Shown here: in pieces, positions 5,759 through 11,997 of the stretch
How the letters are laid out: every line of letters begins with the position of its first letter
Numbering within the stretch: position 1 is the first letter of the stretch
NCBI GenBank assembly: GCA_002429965.1
Contig: DJBG01000011.1
Location: forward strand, 9,041 to 21,037
Reading direction: 5' to 3'
DNA: 11,997 bases
Origin: Hungatella sp. UBA5982
GTDB taxonomy: Bacteria; Bacillota; Clostridia; Lachnospirales; Lachnospiraceae
Position numbers and translations under genes: made by a program
The notes under the pieces: model-generated
Database searches by the model: none
Seen by the model: only the letters and a program-made list of their open reading frames with translations
What the model was told of the DNA's origin: nothing

Positions 5759-6604
5759 ATGAAAAAGGAAAGCCCTTACCATTACAGCCAATTTACCGAG
5801 CCCTTCAGCTGCGATTTTACTACCAGCCAAATTGCCGGAAATGTAGATTTTCACATGCATAACAGCCATGAAATCTATCTGCTCATGGACGGCCACATCC
5901 AGTATTTTGTGGAGGATGCCTGCTACGATATGACCCCGGGAAGTTTGATCCTGTTTTCCAACCGGGAGATCCATAAGGCCATCAACACCACAAGCGAAGC
6001 CTTTACCCGCCTGGTCATTCACGTAAATCCTGCCTTTATCCGCCCTTACTGCACCCCTGACACCAACTTATTAGAGTGTTTCCACCGGGAACCTGCCATA
6101 GGCAATCTGGTCCTGCTCTCTAAAGAGGAATACAGGCGCCTGGTTTCCATGGCTCAGGACCTTCATGAGGCAATAAAAAATCGCTGCTCTTACGGCAGCG
6201 ATCTAACGGCAATGACAACATTGATCCAGATTCTTATTATTATTAACAGGGCCTGGCAAAAGACAAGCCCCGGAGGGACAGCCCCAAAGCCCCACCGGGC
6301 TCAGGCGATCATGAGTTACATTGACAAAAACTTAACAACACCCATGACCCTGGATTCCATTTCCCAGGCACTTTCCCTTGATAAATATTATATAAGCCAC
6401 TTATTTAAATCCGAGACAGAAAGCAGTATTTTCCAGTATATCGTGGTAAAACGGGTGGCTTTGGCAAAGGAACTGCTTACTCAGGGACATACGGTTTTAG
6501 AAGCCTGCCATTTATCCGGCTTTCATGATTATTCCAACTTTATCCGTACCTTCCGCCAGACTACCGGCTATACACCCGGACAGTTTAAGCGCCTGAGCCG
6601 GTAA
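5759..6604 (+). CDS. AraC-family transcriptional regulator with N-terminal cupin
   Basis: A 281-residue regulator and the only convincing plus-strand gene. Residues about 20-95 form an AraC-type cupin sensing domain (FHMHNSHEIYLLMDG at 31-45 with H32, H34, H37, E38, then PGSLILFSNREIH). Residues about 182-280 form the two helix-turn-helix DNA-binding domain: first recognition unit around LDSISQALSLDKYYISHLFK (198-217), second around VLEACHLSGFHDYSNFIRTFR (246-266), closing with the family signature TTGYTPGQFKR. AAGGAGG precedes ATG 5759 at a good spacing. It is divergent from the Gfo/Idh-epimerase operon and most likely activates it in response to the sugar or glycoside substrate. Its stop lies 2 bp from the stop of the converging DUF6062-like gene. 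Confidence 0.94.
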   Translation: MKKESPYHYSQFTEPFSCDFTTSQIAGNVDFHMHNSHEIYLLMDGHIQYFVEDACYDMTPGSLILFSNREIHKAINTTSEAFTRLVIHVNPAFIRPYCTPDTNLLECFHREPAIGNLVLLSKEEYRRLVSMAQDLHEAIKNRCSYGSDLTAMTTLIQILIIINRAWQKTSPGGTAPKPHRAQAIMSYIDKNLTTPMTLDSISQALSLDKYYISHLFKSETESSIFQYIVVKRVALAKELLTQGHTVLEACHLSGFHDYSNFIRTFRQTTGYTPGQFKRLSR

Positions 6605-6606
6605 TT

Positions 6607-7365
6607 TTACCGCTGCTTATAGGCCGGATCTGCCGGGTATCCGCCCCGCAGTTTCTGCATTCCGCGCTGAATGGCGTCCTTAGACTGCTTCCAATCCGCA
6701 TCCCGGTTTAAGTAATCAAATTTCTCGATGAGCCAGTCGACATCGCCGGATATCCGCTCCATATTTAGTTCCATGACTTTAAAAATGGCAGGATAAAACT
6801 CCTTCCGCTCCCTGTCATTTAAATATTTATCCGCTCCGCTGCACAGATCAGCAAAGTGGTGAAGACAAAATCCCTTGCTTTTATTAAGCTTTTCCTGAAA
6901 AACGGGATCCTTTTTGTATAGGTGGAAAAAGCTTGCCACATACCGCTCATAGGTTTCAGAAAACCGGTCGCATATATAGCAGGTCTTTTCCTTCCCTTCG
7001 ATCCAGTCGCTGATGGAATTGCAATTTCCAGTCTTTCCCGTAAGGCGGTCCTTTAAGGAGGTTTTTCCAGGAACAAACTCCTTAAATTCCTCCTTCATTT
7101 CCTTTATCAGTTTCTTATAATAGGTCTTTAATATCCAGCCATTTCCCAGGGCATTTCCGTAATCAAACATCTTCTTTTGATGGATCCGGCAAAAGCCTGA
7201 CCGGTCCGTGGCTTCTCTTGTATCGCTTTCCATATAAGAAGCACAGGAGCCTAATACAAAATCCATAAGCTCCTGTTCCGCTTTTCTCTCAAGATAGCAG
7301 AACGGGCATTCGTCGTCTGCATCCATGGCGTCATTTAACGGTATCTCGTATAGTTTTTCCTTCAT
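6607..7365 (-). CDS. DUF6062-like protein with duplicated CxxC...CxxH motif
   Basis: A 252-residue soluble protein, without signal peptide or membrane helix, that I match from memory to the DUF6062 family of Lachnospiraceae and other Clostridia (start MKEKLYEIPLNDAMDADDECPFC is typical). Function is unknown. The sequence is an internal duplication: C20-x2-C23 and, 36 residues on, C59-x2-H62 (SGFCRIH) in the first half; C129-x2-C132 and, 35 residues on, C167-x2-H170 (KGFCLHH) in the second. Each half therefore has a Cys3His set able to hold a metal ion such as zinc, or to form redox disulfides; this is inference. The gene starts 3 nt after the response regulator stop, so it belongs to the two-component operon. 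The upstream ribosome site (AAGG, 8 nt before ATG) is weak, consistent with coupling. Confidence 0.82.
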   Translation of the reverse strand: MKEKLYEIPLNDAMDADDECPFCYLERKAEQELMDFVLGSCASYMESDTREATDRSGFCRIHQKKMFDYGNALGNGWILKTYYKKLIKEMKEEFKEFVPGKTSLKDRLTGKTGNCNSISDWIEGKEKTCYICDRFSETYERYVASFFHLYKKDPVFQEKLNKSKGFCLHHFADLCSGADKYLNDRERKEFYPAIFKVMELNMERISGDVDWLIEKFDYLNRDADWKQSKDAIQRGMQKLRGGYPADPAYKQR

Positions 7366-7368
7366 CTT

Positions 7369-8058
7369 CTATACCTTAAACCGGTAACCGACTCCCCATA
7401 TAGTCTCGATATACTGAGGCTTAGCCGTATTAAACTCAATCTTTTCCCTGATCTTCTTAATATGAACGGTAACCGTAGCGATATCGCCAATGGATTCCAT
7501 ATCCCATATTTTATTGAACAATTCTTCTTTCGTAAATACGTGGTTAGGATTCTGTGCCAGGAAAGTTAATAAGTCAAATTCCTTTGTTGTAAAGTTCTTT
7601 TCCTCTCCATTGATCCATACCCGTCTGGCGGTCTTATCGACTTTAAGTCCCCGGATCTCAATGATCTCATTGTCCGGCACTCCGCTTCCGATCAGTCTTT
7701 CATAACGGGCAAGATGGGCTTTTACACGGGCAACCATCTCACTTGGGCTGAAGGGTTTTGTGATGTAATCATCAGCCCCAAGGCCCAGGCCCCGGATCTT
7801 ATCGATATCTTCTTTTTTAGCGGAAACCATGATGATCGGGGTGTTTTTTACTTCCCGCACCTTCCTGCATATCTCAAAGCCATCCACTCCCGGCAGCATT
7901 AAATCCAGGATCACCAGATCAAAATCCTCATGGAGTGCCATATGAAGTCCTTCTTCTCCGTCATTCTCAATCTCAACCTCAAATCCGCTCAGCTCCAGAT
8001 AATCCTTCTCCAGCTCTGCAATGCTTTCTTCATCTTCTACTATCAGAATTCTGCTCAT
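7369..8058 (-). CDS. OmpR/PhoB-family response regulator
   Basis: A 229-residue two-component response regulator. The receiver domain (1-118) has the acidic pair E8-D9, phospho-acceptor D52 (VILDLMLPG), S79 and K101 (KPFSPSE). The C-terminal winged-helix domain (about 130-229) shows the OmpR-type NGEEKNFTTKEFDLLTFLAQNPNHVFTKEEL and ends with the wing IETIWGVGYRFKV. It overlaps the end of the histidine kinase gene by 4 bp (ATGA), and AGGAGG lies about 10 nt before its ATG within the kinase gene, so the pair is translationally coupled. It is the cognate partner of that kinase and should bind DNA as a dimer after phosphorylation. Targets are unknown; no direct-repeat site was found upstream of the operon by eye. 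Confidence 0.95.
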   Translation of the reverse strand: MSRILIVEDEESIAELEKDYLELSGFEVEIENDGEEGLHMALHEDFDLVILDLMLPGVDGFEICRKVREVKNTPIIMVSAKKEDIDKIRGLGLGADDYITKPFSPSEMVARVKAHLARYERLIGSGVPDNEIIEIRGLKVDKTARRVWINGEEKNFTTKEFDLLTFLAQNPNHVFTKEELFNKIWDMESIGDIATVTVHIKKIREKIEFNTAKPQYIETIWGVGYRFKV

Positions 8059-9569
8059 TCCTGTATGACCTCCTGGTATTTTCTCAAAACAAAATGTATC
8101 TCCGTTCCAATGCCTTCCTTGCTGGTGGCCCAGATCCGGCCTCCATGATCCTCAATGATCTTTTTAACAATGGACAGGCCGATTCCGCTTCCGCCCTGGG
8201 CGGAATTTCTGGAGGAATCGGTGCGGTAAAACCGGTCAAAAATACTGGGCAGATCCTTTGCCGGAATTCCTTTTCCGTTGTCCTCAATCTCCACCTGGAT
8301 AAAGTCTCCCACATCCTTAATCCGGATATTGATGATCCCGCTCCTCTTATCCATATATTTCACTGAATTGCTGACAATATTATTAATGACCCGGCGAAGC
8401 TGCTCTGCGTCCGCAATGACCATCACATCCTCATCTACATAATTAAAGTATCCCAGCTCAATGCTGCGGTCCTCCATCTCTAAACCAACTTCATCAACGC
8501 AATCCCTGAAATAGCCTGCCACGTTGATCTTGGAAAAGGTATAGGGGATTTTATTGGTGTCAATCTTTGAGTAAAAAGTCAATTCATCAATCAGCTTATC
8601 CATGTCATTGGCCTTGTTGTAGATGGTACGGATATACCGGTCCAGCTTTTCCGGAGAGGAAGCAACTCCATCCATGATCCCCTCCACATATCCTTTAATG
8701 GCAGTGATGGGAGTCTTTAAATCATGGGAAATATTGCTGATCAGCTCCTTATTCTCCTTATCATACTCCACCTTTTCCTCCGCGGATTCCTTAAGGCGGA
8801 TCCTCATCTCCTCAAAATCCTGGCACAGCTGTCCGATCTCATCGTCATTTTCCACCTCAAGGGAGAAATCCAGATTTCCGTCCCGTATCTTCTTGGTGGC
8901 GACTTGAAGACGCCCCAAGGGACTTACCACGGACCGGTATACCCACATCATGAGGATTGCATCGGTAAACACGATGATCATAATAATGGCCGTCAGCATT
9001 TCCGCCATCATGACTTTGATCTCAGGAAGTAGGCCGTTCACATTGGAAACAATGAATAAGCTCCCCTTGTCCCCATCGGGATAAAGAAAATCCATCTGTT
9101 TTACCAGATGCTGCGTCTCCCCATCCAGATAAATGGCGCCGTCTATGCGTCCGTCTATTTCCTCATATTTAGGAAGCTGGTCATAAAACCCCTGGGTGAT
9201 ATGGCTGTTCCCATCAAAAATAAGGGAATCTTCCTTCCGTACAATCATATAGGCATACTTTGATGCCAGGTTCTCATTAAGCTTTCCCAAATAATCCACA
9301 TCCTGAAACTGACCGGGATCGCTTTGGAGGATCTGGCTGATTTCATTTTGCTCCGACCGGGTCAGGCGGTTAAATAACTGCAGGGAATTGCTTGACAGAA
9401 GATCGACCTGCTCCGTTAAATTATAAGCTTTGCGGAACGCCTTCATCTGGTAATTGCCAAGCCCTGCCACCACTGCAAAGATCAGGATCAGGGGGATCAC
9501 TGTTATAATCAAAAATGCCACAACAAGACGGGTTCTCAATCTTAATTTCACTATTCTCGTCTCTCCCAT
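8055..9569 (-). CDS. Membrane sensor histidine kinase (HAMP-HisKA-HATPase)
   Basis: A 504-residue two-component sensor kinase. A first membrane helix spans about 14-38, followed by an external sensing region of about 150 residues (40-188), a second helix at about 191-212, a HAMP domain (to about 262), the dimerisation/phospho-acceptor domain with H282 in SNISHDLKTPITAIKGY, and an HATPase_c domain with N box (NNIVSNSVKY, 396-405), G1 (EDNGKGIP, 429-436), F box (FDRFYRTD) and G2 (GGSGIGLSIVKK, 459-470). All catalytic motifs are intact. The external domain matches no named sensor I recognise. ATG 9569 has no good ribosome site; GTG at 9551 (V7) has GGGAGAG 9 nt upstream and may be the true start. 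It is first in the operon with the response regulator and the DUF6062-like gene. Confidence 0.95.
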   Translation of the reverse strand: MGETRIVKLRLRTRLVVAFLIITVIPLILIFAVVAGLGNYQMKAFRKAYNLTEQVDLLSSNSLQLFNRLTRSEQNEISQILQSDPGQFQDVDYLGKLNENLASKYAYMIVRKEDSLIFDGNSHITQGFYDQLPKYEEIDGRIDGAIYLDGETQHLVKQMDFLYPDGDKGSLFIVSNVNGLLPEIKVMMAEMLTAIIMIIVFTDAILMMWVYRSVVSPLGRLQVATKKIRDGNLDFSLEVENDDEIGQLCQDFEEMRIRLKESAEEKVEYDKENKELISNISHDLKTPITAIKGYVEGIMDGVASSPEKLDRYIRTIYNKANDMDKLIDELTFYSKIDTNKIPYTFSKINVAGYFRDCVDEVGLEMEDRSIELGYFNYVDEDVMVIADAEQLRRVINNIVSNSVKYMDKRSGIINIRIKDVGDFIQVEIEDNGKGIPAKDLPSIFDRFYRTDSSRNSAQGGSGIGLSIVKKIIEDHGGRIWATSKEGIGTEIHFVLRKYQEVIQE

Positions 9570-9615
9570 GCTCTGAAACTTTATTTATAACGAAAAATTA
9601 ATATTACATAGGGGT

Positions 9616-9624
9616 ATTATAACA
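9616..9624 (-). promoter_or_regulatory. Extended -10 promoter of the two-component operon
   Basis: The minus strand reads TGTTATAAT, a perfect -10 hexamer (9616-9621) with TG one base upstream, about 47 bp ahead of ATG 9569. No good -35 hexamer lies 16-18 bp further upstream, as is common with extended -10 promoters. The rest of the 9570-9745 gap is AT-rich with nothing else I can name. Confidence 0.5.
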
Positions 9625-9745
9625 CACATGCACATGAGAATTTATAAAACAATTCTAAAATTTAAGGCATTTACGCATGATTTCCGAATTTTACCAGTTA
9701 ATAAAGACTTACCTAATCCTATTATTCCCTTAAACTGAATCAAAA

Positions 9746-9782
9746 ATGCTGTATCCTTCCTATAGGTAAAAGGATACAGCAT
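9746..9782 (-). terminator. Intrinsic terminator of the PfkB-dehydrogenase operon
   Basis: Perfect 13-bp inverted arms (ATGCTGTATCCTT at 9746-9758 and its complement at 9770-9782) enclose an 11-nt loop. On the minus strand the stem is followed directly by a run of T (TTTTTG within 9741-9747). It begins 26 bp past the dehydrogenase stop codon, so it terminates that operon and insulates the two-component operon downstream. The plus strand has no T run after the stem. Confidence 0.9.
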
Positions 9783-9808
9783 ACAAAATCATTCATTTTA
9801 AGTTTTGT

Positions 9809-11083
9809 TTATAATTCTTTTGGGTCTATTCCAAAATGGTCAAAGAGAATTTTTTCTGCTTCCCCATTCCATAATCCCTTGTGCGCCTTACAGGATTCAC
9901 TGAGTTTCTTATACAGCGGATCGGTTTTGCCCAGCTCTTCAAAATCTTCAATGGCTGTCAAAGGCATATCAAATTGTGTATAGGCAAGCTTCTTTCCTCC
10001 AGGTATGGATGGCAGATTTTTTGTTGCATCTGCAATGCTGTCAATTCCTCCCACATGAGTTACCATAACCGCCGCTTCTATGGCTCCTTCTGCCGAAAGT
10101 TTATTGGCCTCAATCAAATCATCCGTATTACCGCCGGTAGTTCCCATAATGTGAGTACTTGTATAGTGGCAGTTATAAAGATTTATTTCTGCCTTAAACC
10201 GGCTGTCCGAAGGACCGGCGAAGAAGTTCATGCAACCGTCAAAGGCCAGAAGCTTATCACCCATCTCTGCAACCTCTTTTACAGGAACATATACAAACAC
10301 ATCATCGTAGCCCTGGCCATCGGTTATAGCCATTAAGCCAGAAACAGGATCATCCATCTTATCTGTATTTACATAAAGAAGTTCGACTCCCCTCTCCTTT
10401 GCGGATTCTTCTGAAATCACTTCCCTGGCCCGGGCAATCCGCTCATCGCTGATATCCGTAACCACAATCCTCTTAGGCTTATTCTCAAACTGAAGGCCAT
10501 AGCTGACCGCTCCAAGCCCCATAGGGCCGCAGCCTCCCATGATCAGGATATTTCCGTCCACTTTAGTCCCCATGGCATGATCATAATTTCTTTTGTTGGT
10601 ATGGTAGTTGGCATGGAACCCACCTATGATACAGCTCATTGGTTCACCTAAGGATGCCTCAAAAAAGCTATCTCCCGTGTAGTCCAGCAAACATCCCAGT
10701 TCCATGACCTCGTTTGGCATAATGCAGTATGTACAGGCGCCTCCGCAGAATTCATAAGAATATCCCGGCGAATCCAGTTTTCCCATATAATTTAAAGCGG
10801 GCTGCAGTGAAAATTTTTGTCCCGGTTGAAACTGATCCTGCCACTTTTTGCCGACTTCCACAATCAGTCCTGAGCATTCATGGCCAACGATCACGGGATT
10901 GGTATCTATATTCCGTGGAGCTCTTTTATGCTTTTTGCCTTGTTTTACCAGTTTATAGGTGGACATGCAGATGCTGTCACTCATGATTTTTACAAGAACC
11001 TCATTTTCAGCAATCTGCGGCAGTTCAAACTCCTCTAATCTTAAATCATCTGTGCCATACATTCTTACCGCTTTTGTTTTCAT
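9809..11083 (-). CDS. Zinc-type alcohol dehydrogenase, L-sorbose-1-phosphate reductase-like
   Basis: A 424-residue medium-chain dehydrogenase, longer than the usual 340-380. Numbering from the upstream ATG (11098), catalytic-zinc ligands are C44 (SDSICMSTYK), H73-E74 (VGHE) and E152 (GEPMSC); the NAD-binding GGCGPMG is at 188-194 and D215 ends the next strand, suggesting NAD(H). The usual four-cysteine structural zinc lobe is missing; only C118, C122 and C125 are near its place. The sequence resembles, from memory, the SorE-type L-sorbose-1-phosphate reductases of Firmicutes and enterics. I prefer ATG 11083 (MKTKAVRMYG) because GGAGG lies 8 nt before it; the ATG at 11098 overlaps that ribosome site. 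It starts 30 nt after the PfkB kinase gene, pointing to ketose-1-phosphate metabolism. The substrate is not certain. Confidence 0.85.
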   Translation of the reverse strand: MKTKAVRMYGTDDLRLEEFELPQIAENEVLVKIMSDSICMSTYKLVKQGKKHKRAPRNIDTNPVIVGHECSGLIVEVGKKWQDQFQPGQKFSLQPALNYMGKLDSPGYSYEFCGGACTYCIMPNEVMELGCLLDYTGDSFFEASLGEPMSCIIGGFHANYHTNKRNYDHAMGTKVDGNILIMGGCGPMGLGAVSYGLQFENKPKRIVVTDISDERIARAREVISEESAKERGVELLYVNTDKMDDPVSGLMAITDGQGYDDVFVYVPVKEVAEMGDKLLAFDGCMNFFAGPSDSRFKAEINLYNCHYTSTHIMGTTGGNTDDLIEANKLSAEGAIEAAVMVTHVGGIDSIADATKNLPSIPGGKKLAYTQFDMPLTAIEDFEELGKTDPLYKKLSESCKAHKGLWNGEAEKILFDHFGIDPKEL

Positions 11084-11113
11084 AGTTCCATCCTCCAACC
11101 TTATTCATTAAAT

Positions 11114-11997
11114 TTACTTCCGGACTTCCAGTAATTCTACCTGCTGCATCAATTCATCAACCAGACTGCGATGGGGCGGCTTGGTCCCTATGCTGGTAAC
11201 TGCACCTGCCGAGGCTCCCATGCATAATCTGATGCATGTTTCAAGGGGAAGCTTCTCATTCCAGGCGTAAGCCATGGCCCCCACCAGGGCATCTCCGGCC
11301 CCCACGGTTGAATGCGCTTTCACGCGAAGTCCGGGGCACCGGTACCGTTTATCCCCTGTTATAAATAAAGCTCCCATCTGACCAAGGGAAATCGCGACCA
11401 TATCGGTTCCATGTTCCAGCAGTCTTTCTCCCATGGTAACCAGTTCCTGCTCAGAGGCACGGTAATCCATCTGGTAATAGCGTTCCAGCTCTGAACGGTT
11501 AGGCTTTAACATATCCGGTACCGCCTTTAAGGATTCGGCAAACAGCGTGCCGTCTGCATCCAGCAAGACCTTTGCCCCTTTTTGGTGAACTTCTTCCGTG
11601 ATCCTCCGGTATATATCTGTTGGTATGCCTGCCGGTATGCTTCCTGCCAGTACAAACAAAGTATCAGGGGCTGCATAACCATTCAGCCTTTCCAGAAGAT
11701 CTTCCAGCTGCTCTTTTGACACCTCAGGTCCGGGTTCATTAAGCTCTGTCACTTCACCATTTTCCTCCACCACCTTCAGATTCGTTCTCGTCTCCCCTTT
11801 TACTTCCACGAAATCTGTCTGAATGCCCTGGTCAGCCAGCACATGTCTGATGATGGTACCGCTGGTTCCTCCCACAAAACCCATGGCAATACTTTCTCCG
11901 CCTAATTCCTTAATGGTCTTGGAAACATTGATGCCTTTGCCTCCGGCATCCAGCTCCACACGTTTTATCCTGTTTAAATCTCCCCGTTCAAACCGCC
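11114..11997 (-). CDS. fruK: 1-phosphofructokinase-type PfkB kinase (5' end outside window)
   Basis: The last 294 codons of a PfkB-family sugar-phosphate kinase; the frame is open to the right edge, where RFERGDLNRIKRVELDAGGKGINVSK fits the FruK/LacC N-terminal region, so the true start lies a short way outside and the GTG at 11959 is internal. PfkB signature 1 is DAGGKGINVSKTIKELGG; signature 2 near the C-terminus is STVGAGDALVGAMAYAW with the catalytic Asp in GAGD. The segments TRTNLKV..NGEVTELNEPGP and VLAGSIPAGIP are typical of 1-phosphofructokinase, which converts fructose 1-phosphate to fructose 1,6-bisphosphate with ATP; tagatose-6-phosphate kinase (LacC) is the alternative. It leads the operon with the sorbose-1-phosphate reductase-like dehydrogenase 30 nt downstream. 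Confidence 0.88.
   Translation of the reverse strand, partial: RFERGDLNRIKRVELDAGGKGINVSKTIKELGGESIAMGFVGGTSGTIIRHVLADQGIQTDFVEVKGETRTNLKVVEENGEVTELNEPGPEVSKEQLEDLLERLNGYAAPDTLFVLAGSIPAGIPTDIYRRITEEVHQKGAKVLLDADGTLFAESLKAVPDMLKPNRSELERYYQMDYRASEQELVTMGERLLEHGTDMVAISLGQMGALFITGDKRYRCPGLRVKAHSTVGAGDALVGAMAYAWNEKLPLETCIRLCMGASAGAVTSIGTKPPHRSLVDELMQQVELLEVRK

Noticed and set aside
5741..6022. A 93-codon minus-strand frame across the start of the AraC gene
   Set aside because: It overlaps the AraC cupin domain and its ribosome site; the AraC frame carries clear domain motifs.
6234..6246. A short ATT-type repeat in the AraC gene
   Set aside because: It encodes a run of Ile codons in frame; too short to count as a repeat element.
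9881..10336. A 151-codon plus-strand frame opposite the zinc-type dehydrogenase
   Set aside because: It lies wholly within a gene with intact motifs on the other strand and its translation matches no family.

Overview
The window looks like a chromosomal segment of a low-to-mid-GC Firmicute, most likely Lachnospiraceae or a related Clostridium. The reasons are strong AGGAGG-type ribosome sites, TATAAT-type promoters, a DUF6062-type protein, and best family matches typical of that group. I see no transposase, phage gene, CRISPR array, tRNA or rRNA. Almost everything is on the minus strand, so transcription mostly runs from high to low coordinates; the only convincing plus-strand gene is an AraC-type regulator in the middle.

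Reading in the direction of transcription, the right edge holds a PfkB-family 1-phosphofructokinase (start outside the window) followed by a zinc-type dehydrogenase resembling L-sorbose-1-phosphate reductase. This pair ends at a clear intrinsic terminator (9746-9782). Next is a tight operon of a sensor histidine kinase, an OmpR-type response regulator and a DUF6062-like protein with a duplicated CxxC/CxxH motif. This operon converges, almost without a gap, on the AraC gene. The AraC gene is divergent from a three-gene operon: two Gfo/Idh/MocA oxidoreductases and a TIM-barrel sugar isomerase/epimerase. The set looks like a redox-epimerisation cassette for an unidentified sugar, polyol or glycoside, controlled from a shared 122-bp region that contains a perfect palindrome.

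The left part holds a FadR-type GntR regulator, a KduD-like short-chain dehydrogenase, a possible 41-residue small ORF and the start of a glycerol-dehydrogenase-like iron-type alcohol dehydrogenase running off the left edge. The GntR promoter carries an operator in its -35/-10 spacer. A 20-bp sequence identical to that operator region at 17 positions lies upstream of the dehydrogenase gene, so I infer one autoregulated local regulon.

The main points for a second look are that shared operator, the altered cofactor motifs in the KduD-like enzyme, the duplicated Cys/His protein coupled to the two-component system, and the uncharacterised Gfo/Idh-epimerase cassette. No part can be called a wholly new system from sequence alone.
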